NCBI GenBank assembly: GCA_003818605.1
Contig: RPQS01000027.1
Coordinates: 1-45,976, forward strand
Origin: Candidatus Zhuqueibacterota bacterium
GTDB taxonomy: Bacteria > Electryoneota > RPQS01
DNA length: 45,976 bases
Direction of reading: 5' to 3'
The position numbers were made by a program, and so were the translations under genes. Under the pieces are notes generated by a model. That model ran no database searches and had not been told where the DNA came from. It worked only from the letters and a program-made list of their open reading frames with translations. This document shows, piece by piece, positions 1-9,682 of this stretch (positions are counted from its first letter, which is position 1; each line of letters begins with the position of its first letter).

Positions 1-493
1 GGTTGGCCGGCGTTTCTCGCGCTTACTCAAGGAAGAGCAACCATTCCCCGATCTCGTTCTAATTGATGGTGGTAAAGGACAATTGGCTGCCGCCGGTGAT
101 GCTTTATCGGCTCTGGACATTCGCGAACAGCCGATGATCGGTTTGGCTAAACGTCTCGAAGAAATCTATCTTCCGGGTGATTCTGAACCGCATAATCTGC
201 CTAAAACTTCTTCTGCGCTGAAATTGCTGCAGCATATCAGAGATGAAGCGCATCGCTTCGCGATTACATATCATCGCCAGATTCGTCACAAACGTACTTT
301 ACGTTCCCTATTGGATGAAATTGACGGTATAGGTCCGACCCGGCGTGCCGCGCTTCTTGCCCATTTCGGTACTGTGAAGGCAATAAAGCAGGCTAAAGTG
401 GATGATCTTGTCCGCGTTGAAGGTATTCCGCGCGCTGTGGCGGAAACTATTGTTCAATTCTTTCAAGAACGACAGCAAGCACAGGATTCTTGA
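1..493 (+). CDS. uvrC: UvrABC system protein C, C-terminal part (5' end outside window)
   Basis: UvrC makes the dual incisions of nucleotide excision repair after UvrA and UvrB find the lesion. The reading frame is open from base 2 and lacks its start, so only about 163 C-terminal residues are visible. The first part carries the RNase H-like endonuclease signature [13 protein letters not shown]. The motif [20 protein letters not shown] follows, then a tandem helix-hairpin-helix DNA-binding region ([17 protein letters not shown] and [12 protein letters not shown]). This order matches the end of UvrC. The TGA stop at 491-493 lies 4 nt before the purL start, so the two are probably co-transcribed. 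Confidence 0.95.
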   Translation, partial: VGRRFSRLLKEEQPFPDLVLIDGGKGQLAAAGDALSALDIREQPMIGLAKRLEEIYLPGDSEPHNLPKTSSALKLLQHIRDEAHRFAITYHRQIRHKRTLRSLLDEIDGIGPTRRAALLAHFGTVKAIKQAKVDDLVRVEGIPRAVAETIVQFFQERQQAQDS

Positions 494-497
494 ACCA

Positions 498-2744
498 ATG
501 CCCCAATCCTATCCCGAGGTTACGCTCCAAACGGCGCTTGAACATGGTCTGAGTGCTGAAGAATATGAAAGCATTCTGCAGATCTTGGGCAGAGTTCCGA
601 CTTATGTTGAATTGGGACTCTATTCCGTCATGTGGTCGGAACATTGTTCGTATAAGAATTCCATTCTCGAGATCAAGCGTTTGCCGCGCCGCAGCCGCCG
701 CACGGTAGTCGAAGCCGGCGAAGAGAATGCCGGTGTTCTGGACATCGGAGACGGTTGGGCGGTTTGCTTCAAGATCGAGAGTCACAATCATCCCTCCGCA
801 ATAGAACCTTATCAGGGAGCCGCGACAGGCGTCGGCGGCATCTTACGCGATATCTTCACGATGGGTGCCCGTCCCATTGCTGCGTTAAACTCACTTCGAT
901 TCGGTTCGCTTGCTGTGCAGAAAAACCGCGATCTTTTTCGCGGCGTGGTTCGCGGAATTGCCGATTACGGAAATTGCTTTGGCGTCCCGACGGTCGCGGG
1001 CGAAATTTGTTTCGACCAATCCTACGATGGAAATCCGCTGATTAATGCAATGGCTGTAGGCGTAATGAAGCATGAAATGATGGCTCGCGCCGCCGCCTCC
1101 GGAAACGGAAATCCTGTTTTCGTGGTGGGCTCCGCCACGGGGCGTGACGGCATTCATGGCGCGACTTTCGCCTCCGAAGATCTTTCTGAGGCTTCGGCTC
1201 AAAGGCGGTCATCCGTTCAAATCGGCGATCCCTTCAAAGAAAAACTGCTGCTTGAAGCAACTCTCGAGTTAATCAAGTCCGGTGTTCTAATCGGCATTCA
1301 GGATATGGGGGCGGCCGGTATTGCCTGTTCTTGTACCGAAACCGCCGCGCGCGGTAAAGCCGGCATCCGTTTCGATGTAGATTGCGTTTCGCGTCGCGAG
1401 AAAGGCATGACAGCTTATGAAGTTTGCCTCTCCGAATCACAGGAAAGGATGTTGGCGATCATCGCGAAGGGTGGGGAAGAGGTTGCCGAAAGGATTTTCG
1501 ATAAATGGGATCTTCACGCCGATCGAACCGGTGAAGTGACGGATACAGGTCGTTTTGTCGTGATGGAGCAAAATACAATTGTTGCCGATGTCCCTGCAGA
1601 CACTTTAGTTCTTGGCGGCAGTGCGCCGCAATACCGCCGTCCTTTCAATCGTCCCGAGCATCTCGATGCTCTGTTGAGTTTCGATCCCAGTCATTTGCCG
1701 GAACCGTCAGACTACGGAGACGTTCTGGAAAAACTCCTGTCCGCGCCGAATATTGCCAGTAAACGCTGGGCGTTTGAGCAATACGATCACACTATCGGTA
1801 CGAACACCCGCGTCGGCGGGGGACGTTCCGATGCCGCGGTTGTTCGTGTTCCGGGCACCAGTAAAGCATTAGCATTGACTGTAGACGGCAATGGGAGATA
1901 TGTGGCGATTGATCCCAAGCGCGGTGCCGCGTTGGCCGTGATGGAGAGTGCGCGCAATGTGGCTTGCACGGGTGCGCGTCCCATTGGTATTACCAACTGT
2001 CTGAACTTCGGTAATCCCATGAATCCGGAGACTTTTTACTTCTTCCACGAAGCAGTCGGCGGAATAGCGGATGCATGCAAAGTACTGGACGTTCCGGTTA
2101 CTGGTGGCAATGTATCTTTTTATAACGAGTCCGGCGGCAAACCGGTTTTGCCCACACCGGTAATCGGAATGGTTGGACTTCTCGAAGATATTTCGAAAAC
2201 CGTAACCATCGGTTTTAAGAACGAAGGTGATTTCATTGCTCTTTTAGGAAGTCTGGGACCCGATCTCGGCGGCAGTGAATATTTAAGCGTGATTCACGGC
2301 GTGTTCGCCGGAGCGCCGCCCCGCCTCGATTTCGATCACGACAAAGCTCTGATTGACTTATTGGCAGAACTCGCTGATCTCGAGCTTATCAAATCCGCCC
2401 ACGATATTTCCGACGGTGGACTGGCCGTGACTCTGGCCGAAAAATGCATTGCCGGCGGCATCGGCTGCGTTCTGACTTTCCCGTGGAAAGGAAGAGCAGT
2501 GGACACTCTGTTTGCCGAGACATCCGGCTGCGCGGTTGTTTCGGTTGAACATGAATCTTGGAGCGTTTTCCGCCATGCGGCCGAAAAACACAACGTGCCT
2601 GTTCAGATCCTGGGCCGTGTTGGTGGCGACTTGCTTGCGATTAATGATTGGATCCTGCTCCCGATTACCCGAATTGAAGAAATCTACGAAGCGGCTATCC
2701 CCGACCTGATGGATAAAGACCATCCCCTTGACACTCTGCAATAA
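498..2744 (+). CDS. purL: Phosphoribosylformylglycinamidine synthase subunit PurL
   Basis: PurL catalyses the ATP- and glutamine-dependent conversion of FGAR to FGAM, step four of purine synthesis, in the cytoplasm. The 748-residue product has the length of the small PurL type, which works with separate PurS and PurQ subunits. Neither partner gene is in this window. Visible signatures are [11 protein letters not shown] near residue 45, the nucleotide-site motif [20 protein letters not shown] near residue 90, and [10 protein letters not shown] in the second half, giving the tandem AIRS-like domain layout. I chose the ATG at 498 (MPQSYPEV). The frame opens at 402, but that would overlap uvrC by about 90 bases and add residues unlike the family. 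Confidence 0.96.
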   Translation: MPQSYPEVTLQTALEHGLSAEEYESILQILGRVPTYVELGLYSVMWSEHCSYKNSILEIKRLPRRSRRTVVEAGEENAGVLDIGDGWAVCFKIESHNHPSAIEPYQGAATGVGGILRDIFTMGARPIAALNSLRFGSLAVQKNRDLFRGVVRGIADYGNCFGVPTVAGEICFDQSYDGNPLINAMAVGVMKHEMMARAAASGNGNPVFVVGSATGRDGIHGATFASEDLSEASAQRRSSVQIGDPFKEKLLLEATLELIKSGVLIGIQDMGAAGIACSCTETAARGKAGIRFDVDCVSRREKGMTAYEVCLSESQERMLAIIAKGGEEVAERIFDKWDLHADRTGEVTDTGRFVVMEQNTIVADVPADTLVLGGSAPQYRRPFNRPEHLDALLSFDPSHLPEPSDYGDVLEKLLSAPNIASKRWAFEQYDHTIGTNTRVGGGRSDAAVVRVPGTSKALALTVDGNGRYVAIDPKRGAALAVMESARNVACTGARPIGITNCLNFGNPMNPETFYFFHEAVGGIADACKVLDVPVTGGNVSFYNESGGKPVLPTPVIGMVGLLEDISKTVTIGFKNEGDFIALLGSLGPDLGGSEYLSVIHGVFAGAPPRLDFDHDKALIDLLAELADLELIKSAHDISDGGLAVTLAEKCIAGGIGCVLTFPWKGRAVDTLFAETSGCAVVSVEHESWSVFRHAAEKHNVPVQILGRVGGDLLAINDWILLPITRIEEIYEAAIPDLMDKDHPLDTLQ

Positions 2745-2912
2745 TACAGATGATGCATCGAGGTGCCCGTAATTCTGACCGCCATCAATATAAATGACTT
2801 CCACCTCTCCATAAAAAACAATATATAACAATACTCAAGACCGGAAAAAAGGAGTTGCGTTTTCATTGTATCTAACTTATCTTATTTAAATAATGAATTA
2901 TTGACATCTTCC
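2745..2912 (+). promoter_or_regulatory. Spacer with weak promoter-like pair ahead of tRNA-Arg
   Basis: This AT-rich gap separates purL from tRNA-Arg. TTGTAT at 2866-2871 and AATAAT at 2889-2894 are 17 nt apart and would start transcription close to 2901, about 12 nt before the mature tRNA. The -35 match is poor, so this is only a candidate. A 6-bp inverted repeat (GAGGTG near 2760, CACCTC near 2802) has a long loop and no T-run, so I do not call it a terminator. Confidence 0.3.
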
Positions 2913-2988
2913 GCCCCCGTAGCTCAGATGGATAGAGCACCGGCCTCCGGAGCCGGGAGCATGGGTTCGAGTCCCGTCGGGGGTACCA
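2913..2988 (+). tRNA. tRNA-Arg (anticodon CCG)
   Basis: This 76-nt cloverleaf reads CGG codons. The acceptor arm GCCCCCG pairs with CGGGGGT, the first pair being a G-U wobble. The D arm is GCTC/GAGC, the anticodon arm CCGGC-CTCCGGA-GCCGG, and the T arm contains GGGTTCGAGTCCC. The discriminator is A at 2985 and the CCA end is encoded at 2986-2988. The gene lies 17 nt before the next ORF. Confidence 0.96.
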
Positions 2989-3005
2989 ACTTTGGATGAA
3001 ATTCC

Positions 3006-3335
3006 ATGCCTGAACCTACCTCACCTAATACCCAACCCGCTGCGGAAGTTTCCGAAGACGATAAGCTGCTCGCCCTGTTGGCTTACGTTCCGGGTTTGTG
3101 TCTCATTCCGTATGCAAGAACGGACCGCAGTGAGTTCGTCTCGGCGCACGTACGGCTTGGAATGACGCTGTTTGTCATTGAGGTCTTCGCACTTATTCTG
3201 CGCTATTTACGTGTCGTGTGGGATGTCATCATCCTGCTATGCGTGATTGCGGCGTTGGCCGGAATTGTGCATGTCGTTCGCGGACGTTCGTTTTCCCTTC
3301 CGTATTTGTCCGATTTGTTTTCGAAAAAACTCTGA
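3006..3335 (+). CDS. Small membrane protein, DUF4870/Tic20-like
   Basis: This 109-residue protein has a soluble acidic N-terminus of about 20 residues, then DDKLLALLAYVPGLCLIPYA. Hydrophobic stretches follow around residues 24-38, 52-68 and 70-90, so two to three membrane passes are likely. The pattern of an early D-K-A-L-Y element, a short polar loop reading SEFVSAHVRLGMTLF and a hydrophobic C-terminal half resembles DUF4870/Tic20-like proteins of unknown function. The ATG at 3006 is preceded at suitable distance by GGATGA. The family assignment is from pattern recognition only. Confidence 0.7.
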   Translation: MPEPTSPNTQPAAEVSEDDKLLALLAYVPGLCLIPYARTDRSEFVSAHVRLGMTLFVIEVFALILRYLRVVWDVIILLCVIAALAGIVHVVRGRSFSLPYLSDLFSKKL

Positions 3336-3451
3336 TCACTTGCCTCGTTCGGTGGTTTCTCGCTCGTATGTTGGAATAGTATCGTTTGCATCGCATCGGT
3401 TGGATTCAGCCGTGGTGACGTGCCGGTAACCGATCATGGAAAGGACTTCGA

Positions 3452-4723
3452 GTGCGTATTAAAGAAAAAGTCGCTCGTTTTGAAACTGCGCGCAGGGTAA
3501 TGGCCGCCGGTGTCTACCCCTATTTCAGACCGATCGAATCCGATCAGGATACAATGGTTCGCATGCACGGAAAACCCGTGCTCATGCTGGGTTCTAATAA
3601 TTATCTCGGATTGACGAATCATCCGAAAGTCAAAGAAGCCTCCATTAACGCAATCCGGCAATACGGTACCGGTTGCGCGGGATCTCCTTTCTTGAACGGA
3701 ACGCTTCGTATTCACATCGAATGTCAGGAGCGCCTGGCCGACTTTACGCAGCGGGAATCGGCCCTGCTTTTTTCTACCGGATTCATGGCGAATCTGGGAG
3801 CGATATCCACGCTGGTCGCGCGGAATGGTTTCATAGTCACTGACTCGCTCGATCATGCTTCCATCATAGACGGCGCGCGCTTGGCTTTCGGAAAGATGGT
3901 TAAATTCCGGCACAATAGCGCAGAAGACTTGGATCGGGTTCTGAGGTCTTTAGGTGACAAGCCTAAGCTGGTGGTTACGGAAGGCATCTTCTCGATGGAG
4001 GGGGATATCGTTAAACTTCCTGAAATTGTTGAGGTGTGCCAGCGCCATGATGCTGATCTGATGGTAGATGATGCCCATAGTCTTGGGGTACTCGGCCCGG
4101 ACGGACGAGGAACAGCTCTTCATTTCGGATTGAACGATAAAGTAGATATCGTGATGGGAACGTTCTCCAAGTCGCTGGCCTCCATCGGAGGATTCATTGC
4201 CGCGACCGAAGACATCATCCACTTCATGAAGCATCACAGCCGCCCGTTGATCTTTTCCGCCAGTCCGCCTCCTGCTTCAGTGGCCGCGGTCATTGCCGCT
4301 CTCGATGTTATTCTGGCCGAGCCGGAAAGAAGAGAGTTGTTATGGCGCAATACCGATTACCTTCGTCAAGGCTTGAAGCGGCTCGGATTGCAGACCGGGA
4401 TCAGTGAAACGCCGATTATTCCCGTTTTCATCGGTGACGAAATGCTGACATTCGGTATGACGGTGGAAATGCAGGAAGAGGGCGTATTCGTCAATCCCGT
4501 TGTTCCTCCTGCCGTGCAGCCCGGAGAAAGCCTGATTCGGTTCAATGTGATGTCTACCCATTCGCTCGAACAGTTGGATTTCGCACTCGACAAAATGTCC
4601 AAATTAGTCCGTAAGTATAAACTGGATACGGTGACAAACTATCGAGATCCAAATCACGCCGGTTCACACGTCGAGGGATCTTCGGGAGTTTCTGCGCTTC
4701 CCTTGGAAGGTTCAGGCTTCTGA
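3452..4723 (+). CDS. Alpha-oxoamine synthase family, probable serine palmitoyltransferase (Spt)
   Basis: This PLP enzyme of 423 residues belongs to the family of serine palmitoyltransferase, 8-amino-7-oxononanoate synthase and glycine C-acetyltransferase, which condense an amino acid with an acyl thioester. The PLP-lysine motif GTFSKSLASIGGF (Lys near 240) resembles the form I recall from bacterial Spt. VDDAHSLGVLG and TEGIFSMEGDIVKLPEI are family motifs. Spt would make 3-ketosphinganine, and the acyltransferase next door supports that role over biotin or threonine metabolism. GTG at 3452 is chosen because GGAAAGGA precedes it by 7 nt. The last 33 or so residues (after RKYKL) look non-conserved and overlap the start of the next gene in another frame. 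Confidence 0.8.
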   Translation: MRIKEKVARFETARRVMAAGVYPYFRPIESDQDTMVRMHGKPVLMLGSNNYLGLTNHPKVKEASINAIRQYGTGCAGSPFLNGTLRIHIECQERLADFTQRESALLFSTGFMANLGAISTLVARNGFIVTDSLDHASIIDGARLAFGKMVKFRHNSAEDLDRVLRSLGDKPKLVVTEGIFSMEGDIVKLPEIVEVCQRHDADLMVDDAHSLGVLGPDGRGTALHFGLNDKVDIVMGTFSKSLASIGGFIAATEDIIHFMKHHSRPLIFSASPPPASVAAVIAALDVILAEPERRELLWRNTDYLRQGLKRLGLQTGISETPIIPVFIGDEMLTFGMTVEMQEEGVFVNPVVPPAVQPGESLIRFNVMSTHSLEQLDFALDKMSKLVRKYKLDTVTNYRDPNHAGSHVEGSSGVSALPLEGSGF

Positions 4724-5759
4724 CCCTGCCTGGGTCCCTCCGCTTCTGATAGACATAAAATCACGGTTTAAACCCGGTAATCCGTTTTTCGAACATGGCG
4801 AAGTGGAATCGTTCCTTGCGCGTGACCGAAAAACCGGTGAAACTCTGGGTCGCGTCTGCGCCGTAATCAATCGCCTGCACAATGAATTTCACCAAGATCG
4901 TGTAGGCTTTTTTGGCTTTTTTGAGAGTGTCAACAATACGGATGTTGCGCGCGCGCTGTTCGATCGCGCGGGAGATCATCTTGCGGCGCGCGGCTTTGAC
5001 GTGATGCGCGGACCGATGAACTTTTCGGTGAATGATGAAATCGGCATGCTCATCGAGGGTTTTGAGACGCCGCCGGTAGTCATGATGACGCATAATCCGC
5101 CGTACTATAATGATCTGGTGGGAGCGTGCGGTTTTGTGAAGGCGAAGGATCTGATCGCTTATGAGCTTCATCAGGGGCATATCAACGACCGGATTCTCGA
5201 AACGGGTGCCAAACTGTTAGCCCGTCATAAACTGAGAATCCGCCCGATTGAAAAAAAGAATTTCTGGCAAGAAGTCGAATACATCTGCGACGTCTACAAC
5301 AACGCTTGGTCCGCGAATTGGGGATTTGTTCCCATGACCAAAGCGGAACTCAAGACGTTGGCGCAGACGCTTCGTTTGATCTACGACCCGCGGCTGGTCT
5401 TTTTTGCGGAATCTGAAAATGGCGTTCCCGTCGGTTTCAGTCTGGCATTGCCCGATATTCACGTGCTTTTTAAACGGATGAACGGAACTCTGTTTCCGAC
5501 GGGTCTTTTCAAACTGCTTGCCGGATTACGGAAAATCCATCGTGCGCGCGTGATTCTAATGGGAGTAAATCCGGATTTTCGCGGTCGGGGAGTGGATCTC
5601 GCATTTTATTACCTGACCTATAAACTCGGAACGGAAGCCGGATACAATTGGGGCGAGTTTTCCTGGATACTCGAAGATAACCGAATGATGAACGACGCCG
5701 CTCTGGGAATGGGCGCTAAACCATATAAGAAGTGGCGGATTTGGGAAAAACCGATATAA
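4641..5759 (+). CDS. GNAT-fold acyltransferase, candidate bacterial ceramide synthase; non-canonical start
   Basis: The frame encodes a protein like the GNAT-type family to which, as I recall, bacterial ceramide synthase (bCerS) belongs. That enzyme N-acylates sphingoid bases. Conserved-looking N-terminal elements are DLREFLRFPW, DPAWVPPLL and NPFFEHGEVESFLA, followed by NRLHNEFHQDRVGFFGFFE. A C-terminal acyltransferase-like segment contains GVNPDFRGRGVDLAFYY. The first GTG is only at 4803, inside this homologous region, and there is no ATG, GTG or TTG between the in-frame TGA at 4632 and 4803. I place the start at ATC 4641 because GGTGA (4630-4634) lies 6 nt upstream and a 372-residue product has the expected length. 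A frameshift or assembly error at the spt junction is the alternative. Substrate is inferred. Confidence 0.65.
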   Translation: MEIQITPVHTSRDLREFLRFPWKVQASDPAWVPPLLIDIKSRFKPGNPFFEHGEVESFLARDRKTGETLGRVCAVINRLHNEFHQDRVGFFGFFESVNNTDVARALFDRAGDHLAARGFDVMRGPMNFSVNDEIGMLIEGFETPPVVMMTHNPPYYNDLVGACGFVKAKDLIAYELHQGHINDRILETGAKLLARHKLRIRPIEKKNFWQEVEYICDVYNNAWSANWGFVPMTKAELKTLAQTLRLIYDPRLVFFAESENGVPVGFSLALPDIHVLFKRMNGTLFPTGLFKLLAGLRKIHRARVILMGVNPDFRGRGVDLAFYYLTYKLGTEAGYNWGEFSWILEDNRMMNDAALGMGAKPYKKWRIWEKPI

Positions 5760-5765
5760 AATTCT

Positions 5766-7310
5766 ATGTTCGCTGAAATTCTCTCTGCGGCGCTTTTAGG
5801 GGTGGATGCCTATCAGGTTAAAGTGGAGAGCCACCTCGAAAATGGACAAGTCGCATTTACAGTCGTGGGTTTGCCGGACAATGCGGTGAAGGAATCGCGC
5901 GAGCGCGTTTCTGCTGCGATAAAAAACTCAGGATTTGTCTTTCCCAATCGCCGCATTACGGTAAATCTGGCTCCAGCCGATGTCCGCAAAGAGGGAAGCG
6001 CCTTTGACCTGCCGATGGCGCTAGGAATCTTATGTGCTTCCGGTCAGGTGACTGTTGACCGGCTCGCCTCTACTGCAGTTTTAGGGGAATTAGCTCTGGA
6101 CGGTAAAATAAGACCGGTTCGGGGAGCATTGCCGATTGCCAGTTCTTTGAAGCATGAAGGAATCGAACGACTCATTGTCCCTAACGAAAATGCCAGCGAA
6201 GCGGCTCTCGTACAGGGCATTCAGGTCTTTCCCATAGCGAGTCTGCGTGATGTTGTGGATTTCCTGAATGGCGATAATCCGTGTCAGCCGTTTGTTGCAG
6301 ATCGTGATGCGCTTTTTGCCGAAGCTCGCCATGATATCGGGGATTTCAGCGAAGTACGCGGTCAGAATTCAGTAAAGCGTGCGCTGGAAATCGCCGCTGC
6401 GGGCGGTCACAACCTCATCATGATCGGACCGCCGGGATCCGGTAAAACAATGCTTGCGCGCCGACTTCCGTCCATTTTACCGGAATTCACGCTCGATGAA
6501 GCTCTGGAAACGACGCGTGTCCATTCCGTTGCCGGCATGATGCGGCCGGGACAAGCCATCGTGGCGGAGCGTCCGTTTCGTTCTCCGCATCATACGGTTT
6601 CCGATGCGGGCTTAATCGGCGGCGGTATGATTCCGCGGCCGGGTGAAGTTTCCTTGGCGCACAACGGAGTTCTGTTTCTCGATGAGCTTCCTGAATTTCA
6701 CAAGAATGTTCTCGAAGTCCTTCGACAGCCGCTGGAAGACGGAATTGTGACTTTGTCTCGCGCCGCCATTAGTCTGTCTTATCCGGCGAATTTTATGCTG
6801 GTGGCGGCGATGAATCCGTGCCCATGCGGATATCTGACCGATCCGGAAAAAGAATGTCGCTGCACACCGGAACAAATTCGCCGTTACCTCTCAAGAGTAT
6901 CCGGACCGCTCTTGGATCGGATTGACATTCACGTGGAAGTGCCGCGCGTTCCATGGAAGGAACTTTCGTCGGATCGTCCTGCAGAAGATTCCCTGGCCAT
7001 TCGGCAGCGCGTCAGCATCGCGCGCCAGCGCCAAAATGCTCGCTTTAACGGAACGCGATCCGATCTCTACAGCAATTCCCAGATGACCAACCGCGAGGTG
7101 GAACGTCTGGCTCCGCTCGACAGCGCATCCATGAATGTGCTGCATCAAGCCATCGAGCGTATGGGGCTTTCCGCCAGAGCGTACCACCGCATCCGCAAAA
7201 TTGCCAGAACCATAGCCGATCTCGAGGGATCGGAAACCGTTCGCTTGCCGCACGTTATTGAAGCCGTTCAGTATCGTTCTTTGGATCGCGTGAAGGACTT
7301 GGCGATTTGA
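5766..7310 (+). CDS. yifB: YifB/ComM family Mg-chelatase-like AAA+ ATPase
   Basis: The 514-residue product has the full length of the ComM/YifB family. In naturally transformable bacteria ComM is a helicase that extends branch migration during recombination. An N-terminal Lon-protease-like ChlI domain spans about residues 1-165. The AAA+ core has Walker A GPPGSGKT near residue 221 and a Walker B/sensor stretch LFLDELPEF. The cysteine-rich MNPCPCGY...ECRC is typical, followed by [12 protein letters not shown] and a helical C-terminal domain. The start lies 6 nt after the acyltransferase stop. It interrupts the putative lipid cluster, and I see no functional link to it. Confidence 0.93.
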   Translation: MFAEILSAALLGVDAYQVKVESHLENGQVAFTVVGLPDNAVKESRERVSAAIKNSGFVFPNRRITVNLAPADVRKEGSAFDLPMALGILCASGQVTVDRLASTAVLGELALDGKIRPVRGALPIASSLKHEGIERLIVPNENASEAALVQGIQVFPIASLRDVVDFLNGDNPCQPFVADRDALFAEARHDIGDFSEVRGQNSVKRALEIAAAGGHNLIMIGPPGSGKTMLARRLPSILPEFTLDEALETTRVHSVAGMMRPGQAIVAERPFRSPHHTVSDAGLIGGGMIPRPGEVSLAHNGVLFLDELPEFHKNVLEVLRQPLEDGIVTLSRAAISLSYPANFMLVAAMNPCPCGYLTDPEKECRCTPEQIRRYLSRVSGPLLDRIDIHVEVPRVPWKELSSDRPAEDSLAIRQRVSIARQRQNARFNGTRSDLYSNSQMTNREVERLAPLDSASMNVLHQAIERMGLSARAYHRIRKIARTIADLEGSETVRLPHVIEAVQYRSLDRVKDLAI

Positions 7311-7344
7311 AATTGAAAATGCGATTAATTCACGTGGAGTATTT

Positions 7345-8859
7345 TTGCTTATGCTGCTTCAACCGATAGATCGCTTCTGTACCGCAAATCCGTCTCATAA
7401 TGCTTTAACCTTTAATGGTCAAAGCTATTCGTATGCGGCTTTGTGGGAGGCGGTGGAACGGCTGCGTGGTTCACTGGCAAGCCGTGGTATCGGCAAAGGG
7501 GACAGCGTTGCGATCATGCTGCCGAATTGTCCGCATTTCGTTATTGCGCATCTGGCTGTTCTCGGATTGGGTGCAGTGAGTGTTCCGATCAACATTCAAC
7601 ACAAAGCCCGCGAAATTGCCTGGCAGATTGAAGACAGCGAGGCGCGCGCGCTGATTGCCTGGACAAATCTGGCAGCGGAGACCGAGAAAGCCGTTTTCCA
7701 ATCCGATTCACTGAGGATGCGCGTCTACTTGGGCGATGCCGTGCCGGCGGATGCATTAAGCCTGCTGGATATGATCGGGCAGGGCGAACGCGTATCTTTG
7801 AATACGGATGCTTCCGAAAACGATCTGGCCGCGATTATTTATACGGCGGGCACGGGTGGACACCCTCGCGGGGTCGAATTGACTCATGCGGCGTTTGCCG
7901 CGCATGCCCGCACATTGAGTCAGCTGTTAAGACTTCGGGATACGGATGTTTTTTACGGCAGTATTCCTTTCAGCGGAATTGCGGGTCTCACGCTTACGGT
8001 GCATCTGCCTTTGATGGCCGGCGCGCATATGCAAATTCATTCCCGTTTTCATCCGGGAGATGCTCTGCGCTGTCTGCACGATAATCATGTATCCGTATTG
8101 ATTGCGAATCCGGTCAGCTACTCCCTGATGACGACGTTTCCGTCAACGGAAAAGTATGACCTCAGCCAATTGCGCTATGCGATTTCCTGCGAGGCGAAAC
8201 TGACCGATCAAATCGCCCGCGAGGCCGATGAAAAATTAAAAATTCGCATCTTCGAAGGGTACGGAACCACCGAATCGTGCGGGCTGGTAACGCTCAATCT
8301 CTTTCCGGGTTTAACGGAACGCGGTTCGGTGGGTCAGCCGATTCCCGGAATCGAATTAAAAATCGTGAACGAAGCGGGGAAAATCCCGGACATCGGAGAA
8401 GCCGGTCAGGTTGCCGTGACCGGGCCGACCATTATGCACGGTTATCGCAATCGTCCCGATAAAACCCGTCAGGTTTTATCTGACGGCTGGTTGAATACAT
8501 GTGACAGGGGTTTTCTTGATGAGCAGGGAAACCTCTATGTTACAGGGCATGGAGCGGAAATCATCATGAAAGGCGGATTTCCCGTCTGCTCGCGCGAAAT
8601 CGAGGAAGTCGTCGAAGGTCTGCCCCATGTTCGGGAAGTGGCTGTAGTCGGTATTCCCGATTCCATTCTGGGGGAAGATATTAAAGTGTGTGTCGTTCTC
8701 AAAGAGGGAGCCAGCATCGGACCGGGCGAAATCGTCGAGTACGTAAAAGAACGTGTTGCTGCGTACAAGCTTCCCAAACTCGTGAAGCTGTATAAGGAAC
8801 TTCCTCGAACGGCTACCGGTAAAATTATCAGAAGCCAGTTGAAAGAAGAGAAGCCGTGA
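7345..8859 (+). CDS. AMP-dependent acyl-CoA/acyl-ACP synthetase with atypical core motifs
   Basis: This ANL-superfamily adenylating enzyme of 504 residues would activate a fatty acid as acyl-AMP and transfer it to CoA or ACP. Family features are the P-loop-like YTAGTGGHPRGVELTH near residue 171, YGTTES, and the C-terminal lysine motif PRTATGKIIR. Several core residues differ from the usual pattern. The P-loop normally reads close to SGTTGxPKG, TGD appears as TCD, and the hinge GRxK/D appears as GHGAE. These differences could change substrate or partial-reaction specificity. TTG at 7345 is chosen because GGAG ends 6 nt upstream; ATG 7351 is the alternative. Its position near spt suggests it supplies acyl groups for sphingolipids, which is an inference. 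Confidence 0.82.
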   Translation: MLMLLQPIDRFCTANPSHNALTFNGQSYSYAALWEAVERLRGSLASRGIGKGDSVAIMLPNCPHFVIAHLAVLGLGAVSVPINIQHKAREIAWQIEDSEARALIAWTNLAAETEKAVFQSDSLRMRVYLGDAVPADALSLLDMIGQGERVSLNTDASENDLAAIIYTAGTGGHPRGVELTHAAFAAHARTLSQLLRLRDTDVFYGSIPFSGIAGLTLTVHLPLMAGAHMQIHSRFHPGDALRCLHDNHVSVLIANPVSYSLMTTFPSTEKYDLSQLRYAISCEAKLTDQIAREADEKLKIRIFEGYGTTESCGLVTLNLFPGLTERGSVGQPIPGIELKIVNEAGKIPDIGEAGQVAVTGPTIMHGYRNRPDKTRQVLSDGWLNTCDRGFLDEQGNLYVTGHGAEIIMKGGFPVCSREIEEVVEGLPHVREVAVVGIPDSILGEDIKVCVVLKEGASIGPGEIVEYVKERVAAYKLPKLVKLYKELPRTATGKIIRSQLKEEKP

Positions 8860-8892
8860 ACCGTTTCCATGCGTTATGGAGAGGCGGCGAGC

Positions 8893-9624
8893 ATGCGATC
8901 TTTTCTGTTGGTTTTTACGGTGGTCGTGATCTTTTCTGCTGCGATATCAGTTGCTGAAGCGGAAGAGATTATATTCGCGACCAAAGATAGCGTTTCCATC
9001 GCCGGCAGCTTTTATCCCGCTCCCGTTTCACCGGCTCCTGCCGTAGTATTAGTTCATATGTTGCGCAAAAATCGGTCTTCCTGGACGGATATTGCGCTGA
9101 CGCTTCAAAAAAACGGATTTTCCGTACTCACGTTCGATCTGCGGGGACACGGCCAAAGCACACAGACAAAACGAGGTCCGATTTCAGAGGCATCGTTTTC
9201 GGAATCGGACTTCGCTAATATGAAGTATGACCTGTCGGCGGCGGTTCAATGGCTTCGCGTACGGCCCGATGTGATCCCCTCGAAAGTGGCTGTAATCGGG
9301 GCAAGTATTGGCGCAAATGTTGCAATTAATTTCGCTGTGGAAGACCGTGCGATAAGCGCTGTCGTACTTCTTTCGCCGGGGGCGGTCTATCGTGGCATTT
9401 ACGTTGAACCAGCGGTAAAATCATACTTGCCTCGTCCCCTTTTTATTGTCGCCGCAGAAGATGATAATTTTTCAGCCGTTACTGTTCGAGAACTCATGCC
9501 GCTCTTCAAGGATGAAAAAGTGGTCGCACTTTTCGAGGATGGTGGGCATGGAACGTATCTACTACGTTCTCGGCCGGAGTTAATCCCTATGATTCTTGAT
9601 TTTATTCGATCATATATGCGTTGA
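8893..9624 (+). CDS. Secreted alpha/beta hydrolase (dienelactone hydrolase/esterase-like)
   Basis: This 243-residue protein starts with a type I signal peptide (MRSFLLVFTVVVIFSAA...AEA), so it is probably periplasmic. The alpha/beta-hydrolase fold is shown by VLVHMLRKNRSSW, the oxyanion-region strand VLTFDLRGHGQS, the nucleophile elbow GASIGA (Ser near 138), the acidic loop AAEDD, and the catalytic histidine in GGHGTYL (near 219). ATG at 8893 follows GGAGAGG by 7 nt and begins the signal peptide cleanly. An upstream ATG at 8869 would put charged residues in front of it. The substrate cannot be read from the sequence. Confidence 0.85.
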   Translation: MRSFLLVFTVVVIFSAAISVAEAEEIIFATKDSVSIAGSFYPAPVSPAPAVVLVHMLRKNRSSWTDIALTLQKNGFSVLTFDLRGHGQSTQTKRGPISEASFSESDFANMKYDLSAAVQWLRVRPDVIPSKVAVIGASIGANVAINFAVEDRAISAVVLLSPGAVYRGIYVEPAVKSYLPRPLFIVAAEDDNFSAVTVRELMPLFKDEKVVALFEDGGHGTYLLRSRPELIPMILDFIRSYMR

Positions 9625-9682
9625 TATGTCGCATATCATGAATCTTTGATTCTGTACCATTTTGGGTTTCAGGAGGTGTGAT

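Noticed and set aside
402-497. Upstream extension of purL
   Set aside because: It overlaps uvrC almost completely and the added residues are unlike PurL; ATG 498 gives the family N-terminus.
3336-3451. Read-through of the TGA after the small membrane protein as a selenocysteine codon
   Set aside because: The downstream frame shows no conserved sequence, and the protein already has its family length.
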